From positions 1,984,001 through 2,048,000 of the forward strand of contig NC_018393.1 in assembly GCF_000208865.1 (NCBI RefSeq): DNA of 64,000 bases, given 5' to 3'. The notes under the pieces are model-generated. The model saw only the letters and a program-made list of their open reading frames with translations, made no database searches and was not told where the DNA came from. Positions 47,368 to 58,402 of this stretch are shown piece after piece (the stretch's first letter is position 1; the number at the start of each line of letters is the position of its first letter). The position numbers were made by a program, and so were the translations under genes. The DNA is from Neospora caninum Liverpool. Lineage: Eukaryota; Apicomplexa; Conoidasida; Eucoccidiorida; Sarcocystidae.

Positions 47368-49540
47368 CTCTCTCTGTTTGCTCCGCGTCACTGTTGCTCC
47401 TTCTGCCTTTCTCTCGTTCTGCCTCGGCAGCCGAGACCGGGGCATCCGGGGGCGACTTCCGGCGAAGGATCGACTCCCAGGAGAAACCATCAAAGAAGAA
47501 AGAGAAACGAAGAGGGCGTGTGAAGGGGCTCAACGCGCCTGTATATTCTGAAGGTGATGAGGGAGGCGAAGATAGATGCACACGTTACGCAGTTCCACAT
47601 AGAGATTCGCCTACGCCGCTTCTTCAGTTCTGCCTTGTGGCGACAGACGACAACGGAGATGCTCCTGCGGTTTGGCGAAAGAACTCGAGAAACAACGTCG
47701 GCACAAGAAAGGCCAGACAGCGCGCAAAAGGGATATTTTCTCTCACAAAGGACCCGACGCTTAACATGTGTCCCTCACGGTCCTTCCCCTGTCTAGCCTC
47801 CAATCTCTCTTTCCCGGCGGCGAGAGCTTTCTCGGCTTCTCCTAAAGCCTGCGGCGAGCGCGAGGAAAACAGCCTCACCAGCAAACTGCGCCAATGTGTG
47901 TGTGTTCCCGCGTCCAAGCATCTTGAGTTTGTTGCGAAACACAAAGACCAAGCTTTTCGAGTGTAAGTCGCCGAGTTGGCGGGTCAAATGCCTTCCCATC
48001 CAGTTACTAACCACGTTCCAGGGCTTTTTCCGAATCCAGTACGTTTATTCTGTACAGACCAGCATCAGGCAAATCGACTGGTGATCTCACTCTACTCTCC
48101 ATCCTGGGCATGTTTAGTGAAAACCAAGTTCTCGCGGTGCGATTCGCGTCATCTTCTTCCCTTTTACTTGTATGGGAATGCCTTTGTTCCTTTTCCACTC
48201 TCACGAGGCGTTCCGAGTGGCGTCGAGACAACAGCCTCTCCTTGCGGTGTGTGCGCCAGAGTGCTCATCTTCTCTCGCCCGCTCCCGCGCTTCATCGTCA
48301 TTTCTTTCTTTTCCTGCTTTCGGCTTTGTTCTATTGAGTAACTTCTCAAGCCTGTCAGCTCTCTGTGCTCGATATATATATATATATATACGTATAGATA
48401 TATATGTATATATACACGTATAAATTTACGTATGTGAATATATATATATATATATAAACGATCCTTACATTTGCCTCGTTTGTTTCGCGTTTCGTTTGTC
48501 TCAGATGTCCGGAGTCAATGCCCCGAACCAGCATGGCGACCGGCCGAGATTCTGGTGGGGTGTTGGAATAAAACGCATCTAACCGTTTTTGCATACTTTC
48601 GCTATCCGATGTAAATTCGGACGCTGAGGAAAATTAGTCGAGACCAAGGTCAGACCTTTGTGAGACGAACCAGGCGCGAGGTTTTCCAGCGATTTTCTGA
48701 AAAGATAGAGGCTTGAATAGCATACAGGCAACCGTCGCATAGCTCCTTTAGTCGATTGAAAACATCATTCAGGATCCGTAGACACCTGCCTACTTTGGTG
48801 CTTGTTCGTTTAATCGACCTTTTGGCCCGATTCTGCTTCCATTCGATAGTCCACGCTCAATCTTACCATGCATGCTGCTGGTAAGATCCCAGGCGTGTTT
48901 AATCTGGTTTAATACGTCAACGCTGAGTCGGGAAGTTCGCGTCTATAATACATACTCGGGTTCAACGCAGATGCACAGACGGAAAGAAATTCTTCCTTGT
49001 ACGGTTTGTACCTCCTTGACTGGTCAGTCTAAGTTATTTAGTCCTGTGTTTACAGCTCATACCCTTGTTAGAGAGGGATGCCCTATCCCCGTTTCCTTCC
49101 CTCAATCGAAGACTCGCACATAGGTGACCGAACGCTTCTGGCCCCATCTTTGTTGAAATACACCTTCTGCCTCAGCTGTGTGCTTATATCATTACCCTTT
49201 TCGAGTTAATTTTCCTCGTGTCCTTTCCGAGTGAAGAGGCGGCGGTCATTTCCCCGCGCGGTCACACGCAGGAAAGGCGGAGTATGTGGTATATGGGCAG
49301 TTGGATACCCCGGGCTGATTGGTCTTCGATTTTGATTTTCACTGTCGGCCAGGAAAACCTGCGTCGAAAGCAAGTTCAGTGCGCGGGTAAATAAAAGGTA
49401 CGGAGGTTCGTGAAACTGCATGCAGAAGGGACTCGAAAGAACAACATGCCTGGGTAGATTAGAGACTGTGGCGACCCCTGCTCTATTAGTTGAACTCGCT
49501 CTGAGTGTGGTTTCAAAGCGTCAGAAGTCATGTGATCTAC

Positions 49541-50187
49541 CTAGTATAACAGGACGTTAGACTGAATCCTGAGGACCGGGGTCGGGTCAGGTGTCGGCAT
49601 CTCCGTAGGATTCGAGATGCGCAAGGAGTTCTTTCTCATTGCGGCTGAAAGAAGCTCGGCATTGACCGCTCTTTCTGTTGGAGATGCGCCTGCATTCTTC
49701 GCCATCAGTTGTTCTCTCTGAAAGGAAATCACTGTTCGGAGAACAAGGGAAAGAGACGAAGACGGCGAAGGGAGGAAACAGGAGACGCAGAGGGGAGAGG
49801 AGAACGAAAAGATGAAGAAAAGAACAAGAGGGAGACATGCACAAGTGGGAAGATAGAATGAAAGAAGAAGGAAGAGCGAGTACGGAGTGGAGGTCGAAGA
49901 AGCTAACCAGAAGCTGCCAGCGGAAGCGAAACACCAAGGAGGGGGAGCGGGAGACAGCGGATTTTTCCCATCTGCGGTTTTTCTCTGCATGCGCATGTCA
50001 ATTTTTATCGAAAAAAAGACTGGATAGAGGTGAACCTGTTTGAATTTCTCATTTTCTTGAAGGAGGAAATCCTTCAGCCTCTCTTTTTCCCCTCCTTCTC
50101 TTGAGACGGCCAGCAGAAGTCTGCGTGTCTCCTTTCTTTCATCGGCATGCGTCTTTATTCGGGCTCCGCGAGGGGGGCGGCGCGAAT
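49541..50187 (-). CDS. Possible small coiled-coil protein, 5' end unresolved
   Basis: Two minus-strand exons, 50187-50036 and 49717-49541, join in phase. They read RRPPRGARIKTHADERKE, LLLAVSREGGEKERLKDFLL, QENEKFKQ, then REQLMAKNAGASPTERAV, ELLSAAMRKNSLRISNPTEM and a stop. The middle is charged and heptad-like. The first exon is missing: ATG sequence at about 50322 (MTPFSQKFEKA) has a donor, but its phase does not match. The donor after QENEKFKQ (GTTCAC) is weak, and another frame of the last exon is also open. No family recognised. It would be divergent from the zuotin gene. Confidence 0.35.
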
Positions 50188-50622
50188 CTGTAAGACCTTG
50201 AGGGGAGAAAAGAAGATTAAAAAAGAGCCTCTCTTTTGAACGCAAGCGGGATGGTGAACACCGCAAGCAATTCCTTGCCTGGCCTTTACCGCGCTTTCTC
50301 AAATTTTTGCGAAAAAGGCGTCATCCTCGGCCCTGTCTCCGCTGACCGGCCGCATCCTTTGCTCTCGTCGAAACTGCATGACCCCTAGAGAAAGCAGATC
50401 TCTAGCTCTCTCTTCTCTTTGTTCTTCGTCTCGTCCTTCGTCGTCGTTTCCTTTTTTCTCATTCGGCTTTTGCGTCTCCTTCGTCCGTCCCCTGCATCTT
50501 GTCCTCCTTCTCTTTCTCTTTTTCGGTCGTCGTTTCTTGGCCGTCTGCGTTTCCCCTTCTTCGTGTCCCCTTCTTCGTTTCCCCTTCTTCGTTGCTATCC
50601 AGTTCGTTCGCTGGCCTCCGAG

Positions 50623-53600
50623 ATGGCGGCGCTTGCTTCTTCCTCTCCTCCCTTTCCCCCTTCCTTCTTTCTGCCTCGCCTGTGCGACTTCGTCCCGTCT
50701 GATGGAGATCCGAGCTCGTGTGGTCCTGTAGTCGTTTGTTCTCTCTGCACTGCCCAACGCCGGCTGCAGGCGGCAGGCCGTGCATTTCTTGAACGGTTTG
50801 AGCTCGCTTCCTCAAAAAATGACTCGGATGCCTCGTCCCCAGGACGGGGAACAGATAAAAAGGGGAAACGTAAGGCGGCTCTTTTTCGATCTTCTCTCAG
50901 GCTCATAAACAGCACGCCCTCTCCCAAACCTGGCCGTCGCACGTGGAGCAAGCCTTCCAGCTGCGAATTCCACACGCGCACTCTCAAACTCTCTCGTTAT
51001 TTCCTAGAGTCATTATCGCTACCTCTACAAACTTTGCTGTCTGTATCCGTCTATTTCCGTCAGTTTCTTTATACCTATCTATCGCTCCATCTATTGCTAT
51101 TTATCCATCTAGCTGTCTGTATCTACCTGTGTATCGATCTGTATATCCATCAACATCAGGATCTATCTCTCTCCTTATCTATGTGTACCTGTCTATCCAT
51201 ATGTATATAGATGTGTATTGACAGATAGCTTTACAGATGCTGCTACCTAGAACGATTGCTGCCTGTGTGCGAATGTGTGCACGCGAACCCGCGGACGCGT
51301 TGTTCCTGTTTTGTCTCCAGGTGGGGACGAGAGCGACGACAACTTCTCCGCCGTGGACGAGGAACGGTGGAAGAGCAAACGCAAGGGAAAAACAACAGGT
51401 GCGTCTTTTGCTCGGCAGGAGACACACCGAGCGACGGAGAAGAAACGGAGATGAAGAACGTAGACATGTGAAGAGTCGTGCACGGGAAAAGCAACGCGGG
51501 GAAGGAGTGAGAGAATGATAATCCGCAAGAAAAACGCAAAAAACGCGTGAAACAGAGCGGTGGAAAGGAGTCACGGCTCCTGCTGGGAAGGAGGGGTTGG
51601 CCGTGAGTGCAAGAGAGAGACAGGCGCCCTCAGTCTGTTTTTGGACAGAAAGGGAGAGAGGCGCTAGGCGACGCCAGGGACGAAGCGAGAGACAGCTGTG
51701 CAGACAGTGTCAGTGAGAAGCCCGGCGGGTTCGAAGGCTCCAGGGAGTCTCCAGTGCTCGACCGCCATAGAGACACCGGAGAGACAAAGAGAACGCGAGG
51801 GCGACTCTCGGGGCACGCGCGCCTGCTGAGCAGTTCTTCGCCAGATACGCTGCGCCGAACTAGGCAGGCGCGTTCGGGTCACGAAAGCCTTCTTCGTGGA
51901 GCGAGGCTGGTCGGTGTGAACCTTTCGCGAGGTTGTGCGTGTGAGACTCTGAAAGCGACTGAATGTCCTCTTTTAGAATTGCGAGGTTTGAATTGAGGAG
52001 GCGTTTCTGGAAAAACCTTCTGTAAGACGCTATCGTCACATTAGAATTCCGTGTTTCACACAAGAGGCCGAGAGACGCTGTACACCGCATAGCGCGATTG
52101 TTTTTGGAGTATACAGGTCATTGCAACCAAAAAACCAACGTTATAAGGTCAATATAGATTTAGAGCACACCGATAAAAGACAAGGTGTGCTCGGAATAGA
52201 CTCTTGAGGCGTCAGCCTCGGCGCTCGGCTGCCTTTCGGTGTGTGGACGCAGGGACAGGCGGCGGAGGCTCCTTCGCGAGCGGCACGCGCCTGAAGCGTC
52301 TGCTGGGCGAAGACCGGACGTTGTACGATATCTTGGGCGTCAGCGAAGGCGCCACGGGCGACGAGATCAAGAAACAGTACCGGCGCTTGGTCCTGGAACA
52401 CCACCCCGACAAGGCGAAGCGGCGCAGTGCAGGAACTGAGGAAACTGCGACTGAGCCGCCGGCGCCGAACGGCGTTTCCGAGAAGCGGGAAGACGCCCGG
52501 GAGGGGCTCGACGGGGCTGCCGACTCAGGACACGCGTTCTTCCTAAAAATCCAGGAGGCGTACGAGGCGCTCACAGGTCCGTTCTCAGACGCTAAAGTTG
52601 GCGGGGGGTGCGTGGATTCCGTGCGGGAACGAGAGCCAACCGGCGGATGTGTCCGATAAGTGTGTGGTCTGGAGCGCCTCGTGCGTTTCGCCGTGTTCGT
52701 GGCGAAACGGACCAGCTGCGTTCTCTCTGTCGTCCCCGGGGGGATTCCACGTTTTCCTGCCTCCTCGCGCGCCTCCCTCTCCCTTCCGGCGACTCACATA
52801 GCCGGCACAACCGCCAGTTCTACAGCTCCACATGCATCTATGCATATGCACGTATATCGATAGTTCTGTACACGCATATATTCACACGTGTATATGTATG
52901 TATCCTCTGTATCTATCTGCATCTCCATATATGTATACATATATATATATATATATATATATATGAATACATGTATCTGTATTTATCTGTATCTGCATAT
53001 ATATCTATGTATCTGTATATGTTTGTGTGAGTATGTATGTGTGTATGGTGACAAGTGGAATGTATAGGTGTGTGTAGGCAGGTTGAGAGATGGAGAGACA
53101 CCGAGAAGTGTCGAACCAGATTTGGTTTTTCTCGTGTTCCGGATGAACTTTGCGTTGTGGGCCCCCGTCGCCGTCGTCCGCTCTGTGGAGGGGTCGGCGC
53201 AGGGTGAGCCGCTGTTCTTCAATTCTTCGCCGTGTGCAGATGTTCAACGCACACCTAACTGGATACCTAGGCATGGAGACAGGGCAGGCCTTCTGACCTA
53301 CCGGGTTATCTGTGCGTCCTTCAGATCCTGAGTTTCGGCGGCAGTACGACTCTGCGCTTCCCTTCGATGACTCGGTTCCCTCCGCCTCAGCCGTGAAGAC
53401 CGCAGAAGACTTTTTTGCCCTCTTCGGCAGTGTCTTCCAAAGCAATGCCAGGCAAGTCTCCGTTCGCCCTCTCTCGCGTTTCGTTTCCTCGTCGGGTCTT
53501 GCCTTCTGTCTCGCCTCGCCGTTCTTGCTTTGTGCGTCTCTATCGAGTTTGAAGCTTATCCCGACGCCTGCGCTATCTCCTTCGCAGTCTCCCTGTCCGT

Positions 53601-56600
53601 CTGCCTGGAATTCCGCCCTGCAAAATCTAGGCGTAGGGTCTTGGATGGGCAGCCCCTCCCGCTCTCGTTTCTCAGTTATCCTGTTCTTCGGTGCCCATGG
53701 CGTGTCCCGAGTGTGCGGAACGAGACTGCTGGGACGTTGCTGCCCCTTGCCCATTTTCCTGGCTTTTCAGGTGGTCGGTGCGGCGCCCGGTGCCGTCGCT
53801 GGGCGACGCGCAGACGCCGATGAGCCGCGTCAAGAGTTTCTACGACTTCTGGTTCGATTTCCAGTCCTGGAGGGACTTCGGAGTTCACGACGAATACGAC
53901 CTCAACGAGGCCGAGTGCCGCGAAGAACGAAGGTAACACACGCCAAGCTCCAGACGAGAACGCAATTCCCTAGCCAAAAAGGGCGCGCTGCGCTAGCCCC
54001 CCGCCTCACGCGGGCCGTCCAAACCGCGCTCGACAAGGCTCAACTGACTCCACTTTGTGTTGACGCATACAGTCGACATGCGTCTATATGCATGTATGCG
54101 TCTATCATCTCTATATAATAGCTATATGAATATATATATATATATATATATATACATACATATTTGTCTGTATGTGTATATGTGCGTAGTATCACATTGC
54201 GGTCTGTGCCCGTGCTGGTTTGCGTTCGTGTCTTCCTAGCGGGATCTGGCCGTGTGTGCATGCGTACGGACGCTTCCACGTTTTTTTTCGGATTCCGAAT
54301 CGTGCATGATAAGAGACGTCCCGGCCTCTGGCTGTGGCGGCATTCGATTATGTTCCGTCTGTGAAAGGTCGCCACTTGTGTACGCGTTGTCGGCGTCGAT
54401 GCGCCTCTCCCTTGCTTCAGGTGGATGGAGAGAGAAAACCTTAAAATTCGGAAGAAACACGCGAAGGCAGAACGCTCGCGAATCCAGAAACTTGTTGAAA
54501 CGGCGTACTCGGTGTAAGCCACTTTCTAGACAGGGGTTGTTTCTCGTTCCTGTCGCCTTCCCTCCCGTAGTTTACACCTGCTTCCGGTCTCGCCCTGGTC
54601 GGTTCTGCCGGCCTGCGTTCCTGACCACGTGAAAACGACTGTGCAGATGGTCTCAGTTCGTTCTGAGTGAGACTCTAGTTGTTGTCTGCCTTTTCTTGTC
54701 TTCCCCGGATCTGGCCTTCATTTTACAAGTGCCGGTGTCGCCGCCCCGTCCACGGTCTGTTTCTCTTTGCTCTTTTCCTCCCTTGTTGCACTGTGCTTGG
54801 TAGATGTCTGTAGCCCTCCCGCTAGTCCCCTTCTGGTATGTGCGTCTCTTCTCCGTACACGCCCAACGGCTTAGCTCCCGTTGCTCGGCATTCTTGCGCC
54901 CTCCTGCGTTCTCTGCCTGGGCTTGAACGACGTCGACACTGTCAGTCTTTTTGTCAGCGTTCACGCGTCGAGGAGGGTGGCGCAGGGTGCTGCCGCCTCG
55001 CCTGGGAAGTAGGCGCGTTCGAAATGCGCGTTCGACCGCAAGCGGTCTGGTTTTCTTTTCGCTGCGGGGCTCTCGCGTCAGGGACCCTCGGATTTTGATG
55101 GAGAAGGAGAGTGCAAAGAAGAAGAAAGAGGAGGAGAAGGCGGCGAGGCAGCGTGCAGCGGAGGAGCAGAGACGCCAGAAGGAAGAGGAGGAACTGAGGA
55201 AAAAGTAAGCATGGCACAGTTTGCGTTGGGCACCGGCAGCAGCTGGATGCAAATGCGGCAGGCCGCAACCTAGGCGACGACGAATGCGTGCCGCGCCTGG
55301 AAACGACACCTTTCTTCAGGACTTCACCCCTCTGAGAAGAGCGAACTGACCCGAATGGGGGGGGCATCCCAGGTGGAGGCGATCGGATTGTTCCATGACA
55401 GGCGACGCCACGCCAGACCCTCAGGGGAGACTGGGAGACGCGGCATCGAGCGAGAGTCGGAATTCTGCGTCGTGAGGTTTCGACCAACACCGTTTTATCG
55501 AGCATGCCCAATACGGTGCGGGCGAGACAGGGGGCGTGGACTCGTCCATTTTTTCGGGAGACACGCCTCGCTTCCGGCTCGCTTCAGGGCCGCAACAGCC
55601 AACGCGGAAAGCCGCGGTTGCACCGGGTGCGTGGCGCGCAAGCAGGACAGGCATGCGCATGCACGCGTGTGTGGCGGGTGTTCTGCCTTCAGACAAGAAG
55701 ACGAAGAGCGCGAGAGACGGGAGAACGAGGCACGGAGTCGGGAGTTGCAGGAGCAACGACGCCTGCGCGAGTGCCACAAGAAGTGGTAAGGCAAAAGACC
55801 CTGCGGCTTCGGGTCGTGGCATCAGGGCGGGAGGCTGCTCCTGGAAAAACTGATTTCTGTGGCAACGTACGGGGCACTTTTCGTGTGAGTACCATCCAGA
55901 TACCTAAGGCACTATGCATTCACTTGTGTGTTCGCGTTTGCTGTGACGAGGTACCGGGGAACAAGAGGGCAGAATACATGTCGATCCTCAGTCACATTCC
56001 TCCATTTGATATGTACTTTTGGAAACACGTATCCGTCCGTGTCGACCTCTGGGTCGTCCGCAGCTCCGCGGAGACGGAGACCTAGACAGCCTTTAACCTC
56101 ATTTGTGTCTCTGTGATTTGGTTTGGATGCCGGCCCGAACTGTCCCGCCTATACGAGAGCCCGTAAATACTTGTTTCATCTTTTTGTCAATGCCTGCAGG
56201 CGTCAACGAACGAGGCAATTCTATAATTTGTTCTGTCGAGAAACGCATCCAGAATTTCTTGATTCGCTCCAGCTTCAAGATCTTTGTCAAAAGCTGGAGC
56301 TCCATCAGCTTCGCGATATGTGCGACGAGATCCACAAGGTTGCATGCATCGAGGTAGGTGTGAACGGAGAGACAAAAGCAACCTTGAGACAGCTAAAAGT
56401 GCTGGATTTCAATATCGCACTGCATTAAGGCTATTCCACATCGGTTATGTCTAGGCGTGGGAACTTCAGACAACTTATGAGATGGAAACGTATACGGTTT
56501 ACCACAGGAAAGGCCGAGCGTGTGCTACGTTCCTCATCTGCACGGGTGCTGCAGGCGTCACAGGTAGACGAGTCAGGAGGTCCCGCGCCGCTCCCAGAAG

Positions 56601-58402
56601 GCCTCGGCGAGGCAACCCCAGAGACATGCCAAAAGGTGGGCGACATTTTTGCACGCCGCATTCACGAGATGAAGGAGGCTGACAGGATCAAGGAAGAAGA
56701 ACAAATGAAGGCGAATGCCCGACGGCAGGTACGTAAAGGCCGGTGAACCCATCAAAGACGCGCGAGATTCTGCCTGATGTCTCATTTAACAGAGCCTCGC
56801 AACACGCACATCTGACGCTCAGTGGGCTGCTTTACTCATTGGTTCCGAAATACGTTTGCACACCTGTTTGCGCGTTCGCTGGCGGCCCAGAGTTGGCGGC
56901 TGCCCCCGTTTCGCGTACCTTCTCTTGCACGTTCTATATGATTAGACCCGTTCGGTCGTCAAATGATAAATTCGTCGTGCGTCATTGCCTTCGCGGCCCG
57001 TGTCAAAACGCGTCGGTAGACGGTACCGCGTCTTTGACGCCCTTTATGGAGCAGGGTAGATTCGCAACAACGCGCCTGCATCCACCCGTCGCAAATGAGG
57101 GTGATGGGACTGCTGTGTTTGCAGGCGGAGAGGAAGGCCCAAGAGGAGGCCAAACGGCTTGCTCGCCAGAGTTCTTGGACGCCTGATGAACTGTCACTTC
57201 TTGCGAAGGGACTGCAAAAATTCCCCGGAGGGACTGCGAGACGCTGGAAGCTAATCGCGGATCTGATCGGCACAAAAACGCAGGAAGAAGTAAGAAGGCC
57301 CGGCAAACGGCCAATGGTTTTCGTACCAATCAAGTGAACCTCTATGGTACCTAACACTGTACAGGCAGATACGAGGTTGAGCGGTTCCCACAATCGACCC
57401 CTCCGTCTGTAGTGCGTCGCTCGGAGCACTCACCGAGCCAGTGTTCCATGGCGACTCTCCTGCTCCAGCCAGTCAAGACGAGGTGTCAATGCGGGGCATC
57501 TGTCGACGCAGACGCAGTGTCCTCGCGGCCAGCTCTCTCAAGTGAACTCTATGAACAGATATATGTCAGCATCGGCTGTTGAGAGGGCGGTCCACAGCTT
57601 TAAAAAGCTATACACGTTCCACCCGATGCACTCTGCATTTTACCCATCTGGTTATAGGTCGTGGAGAAGACCAAGGAGATGTCAGAAGGCGCAAGCTTAA
57701 AGGCCATGGGGTCGAAAATCAGTCAGGTAAGAAGATGCTTCGAATCTCGCGACGAAGCCGTGGTACCTCGTTATGCGTCGATCCCTGCCCACACGACTCG
57801 TTGTGTATTGTCCTGTACCCCCTGCAACAGGTGGCCTTCGATCAGTTCAGGGTTCACAATCAAGGCGCGTTCAAAAAAATTGATGCAGATCCAGATCAAA
57901 AGGATTTAGGCGAGGCGCGCCCCAGGACAGCGGGAAGTCCTGCGAAAGACCGACCAGAAACCGCTGAATCGACAGACTGGACTCCTGCTCAACAGCTGGT
58001 GAGTGCTCCGACACTGGCTCGTGGCTCCCTCCGGCGAAACGCTGCCCTTCATTAATCTACAGCGTACAACGCAATTTGCTTCCCTGTTTGTCCGTTGTGG
58101 TTCCAGGCGCTAGAAAAAGCACTGGCGAAGCACCCTGCGACGATGCCCGCGAATGAACGATGGACTGCAATTGCAGCTGACGTGCCCGGGAAGACCAAAA
58201 AAGAGTGTGTAGAGCGCTTTAGACAGGTATGGTGCCCAACGCCGTCCGCCAATAGCTACGGTCAAACGGCTCCGATACAGGTGCGGCTGCTACGGAGTTT
58301 GTAGTTGATTACGGCCAACTGATTAATTCGCTTGGTGTGTATGTTGTGTTCAATCATGTGCGGCAGATTAGAGCGGCGATCTTGGCAAAGAAGTCGGGAT
58401 GA
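50623..58402 (+). CDS. DNAJC2: Zuotin/DNAJC2 (ZRF1, MPP11) ribosome-associated J protein
   Basis: Sixteen exons: 50623-50869, 51321-51398, 52253-52576, 53325-53451, 53771-53932, 54421-54513, 55082-55204, 55693-55785, 56200-56353, 56455-56496, 56555-56728, 57125-57289, 57658-57726, 57831-57998, 58107-58226, 58367-58402; about 724 residues. The J domain (LYDILGVSEGATGDEIKKQY, HHPDK) is followed by the zuotin homology block (DPEFRRQYDS, FFALFGSVFQSNARWS, SFYDFWFDFQSWRDF, ECREERRWMERENLKIRKKH, LVETAYSVDPRI). Next is a highly charged ribosome-binding helix, then two SANT/Myb domains (SSWTPDELSLLAKGLQKFPG..RRWKLIADLI; TDWTPAQQLALEKALAKHP..RWTAIAADVPGKTKKECVERF). In the ribosome-associated complex zuotin stimulates Hsp70 on nascent chains at the tunnel exit; animal and plant forms also act on chromatin. 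SANT domains are lost in yeast but kept here. One intron begins with GC. The exon 56455-56496/56555 boundary (58-nt intron) is tentative. Confidence 0.95.
52860..53060. repeat. TA/TATG-rich microsatellite in a zuotin intron
   Basis: Imperfect TATG, TATC and TA repeats, including a pure TA tract at about 52936-52964, in the intron before exon 53325. Confidence 0.85.

Larger units (their letters stand above)
45179..49540. other. Region with no firmly supported gene
   Basis: 4.4 kb upstream of SEC14. The stretch 46300-46820 is purine-rich on +. It includes a 15-bp minisatellite and TA tracts at 48370-48460. TGCATGC occurs at 48869-48875 and TGCATGCA at 49417-49424. The segment 47450-48170 has coding character on both strands (see findings). 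From 48600 to 49540 the sequence is more AT-rich, with no long frame. Confidence 0.4.
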
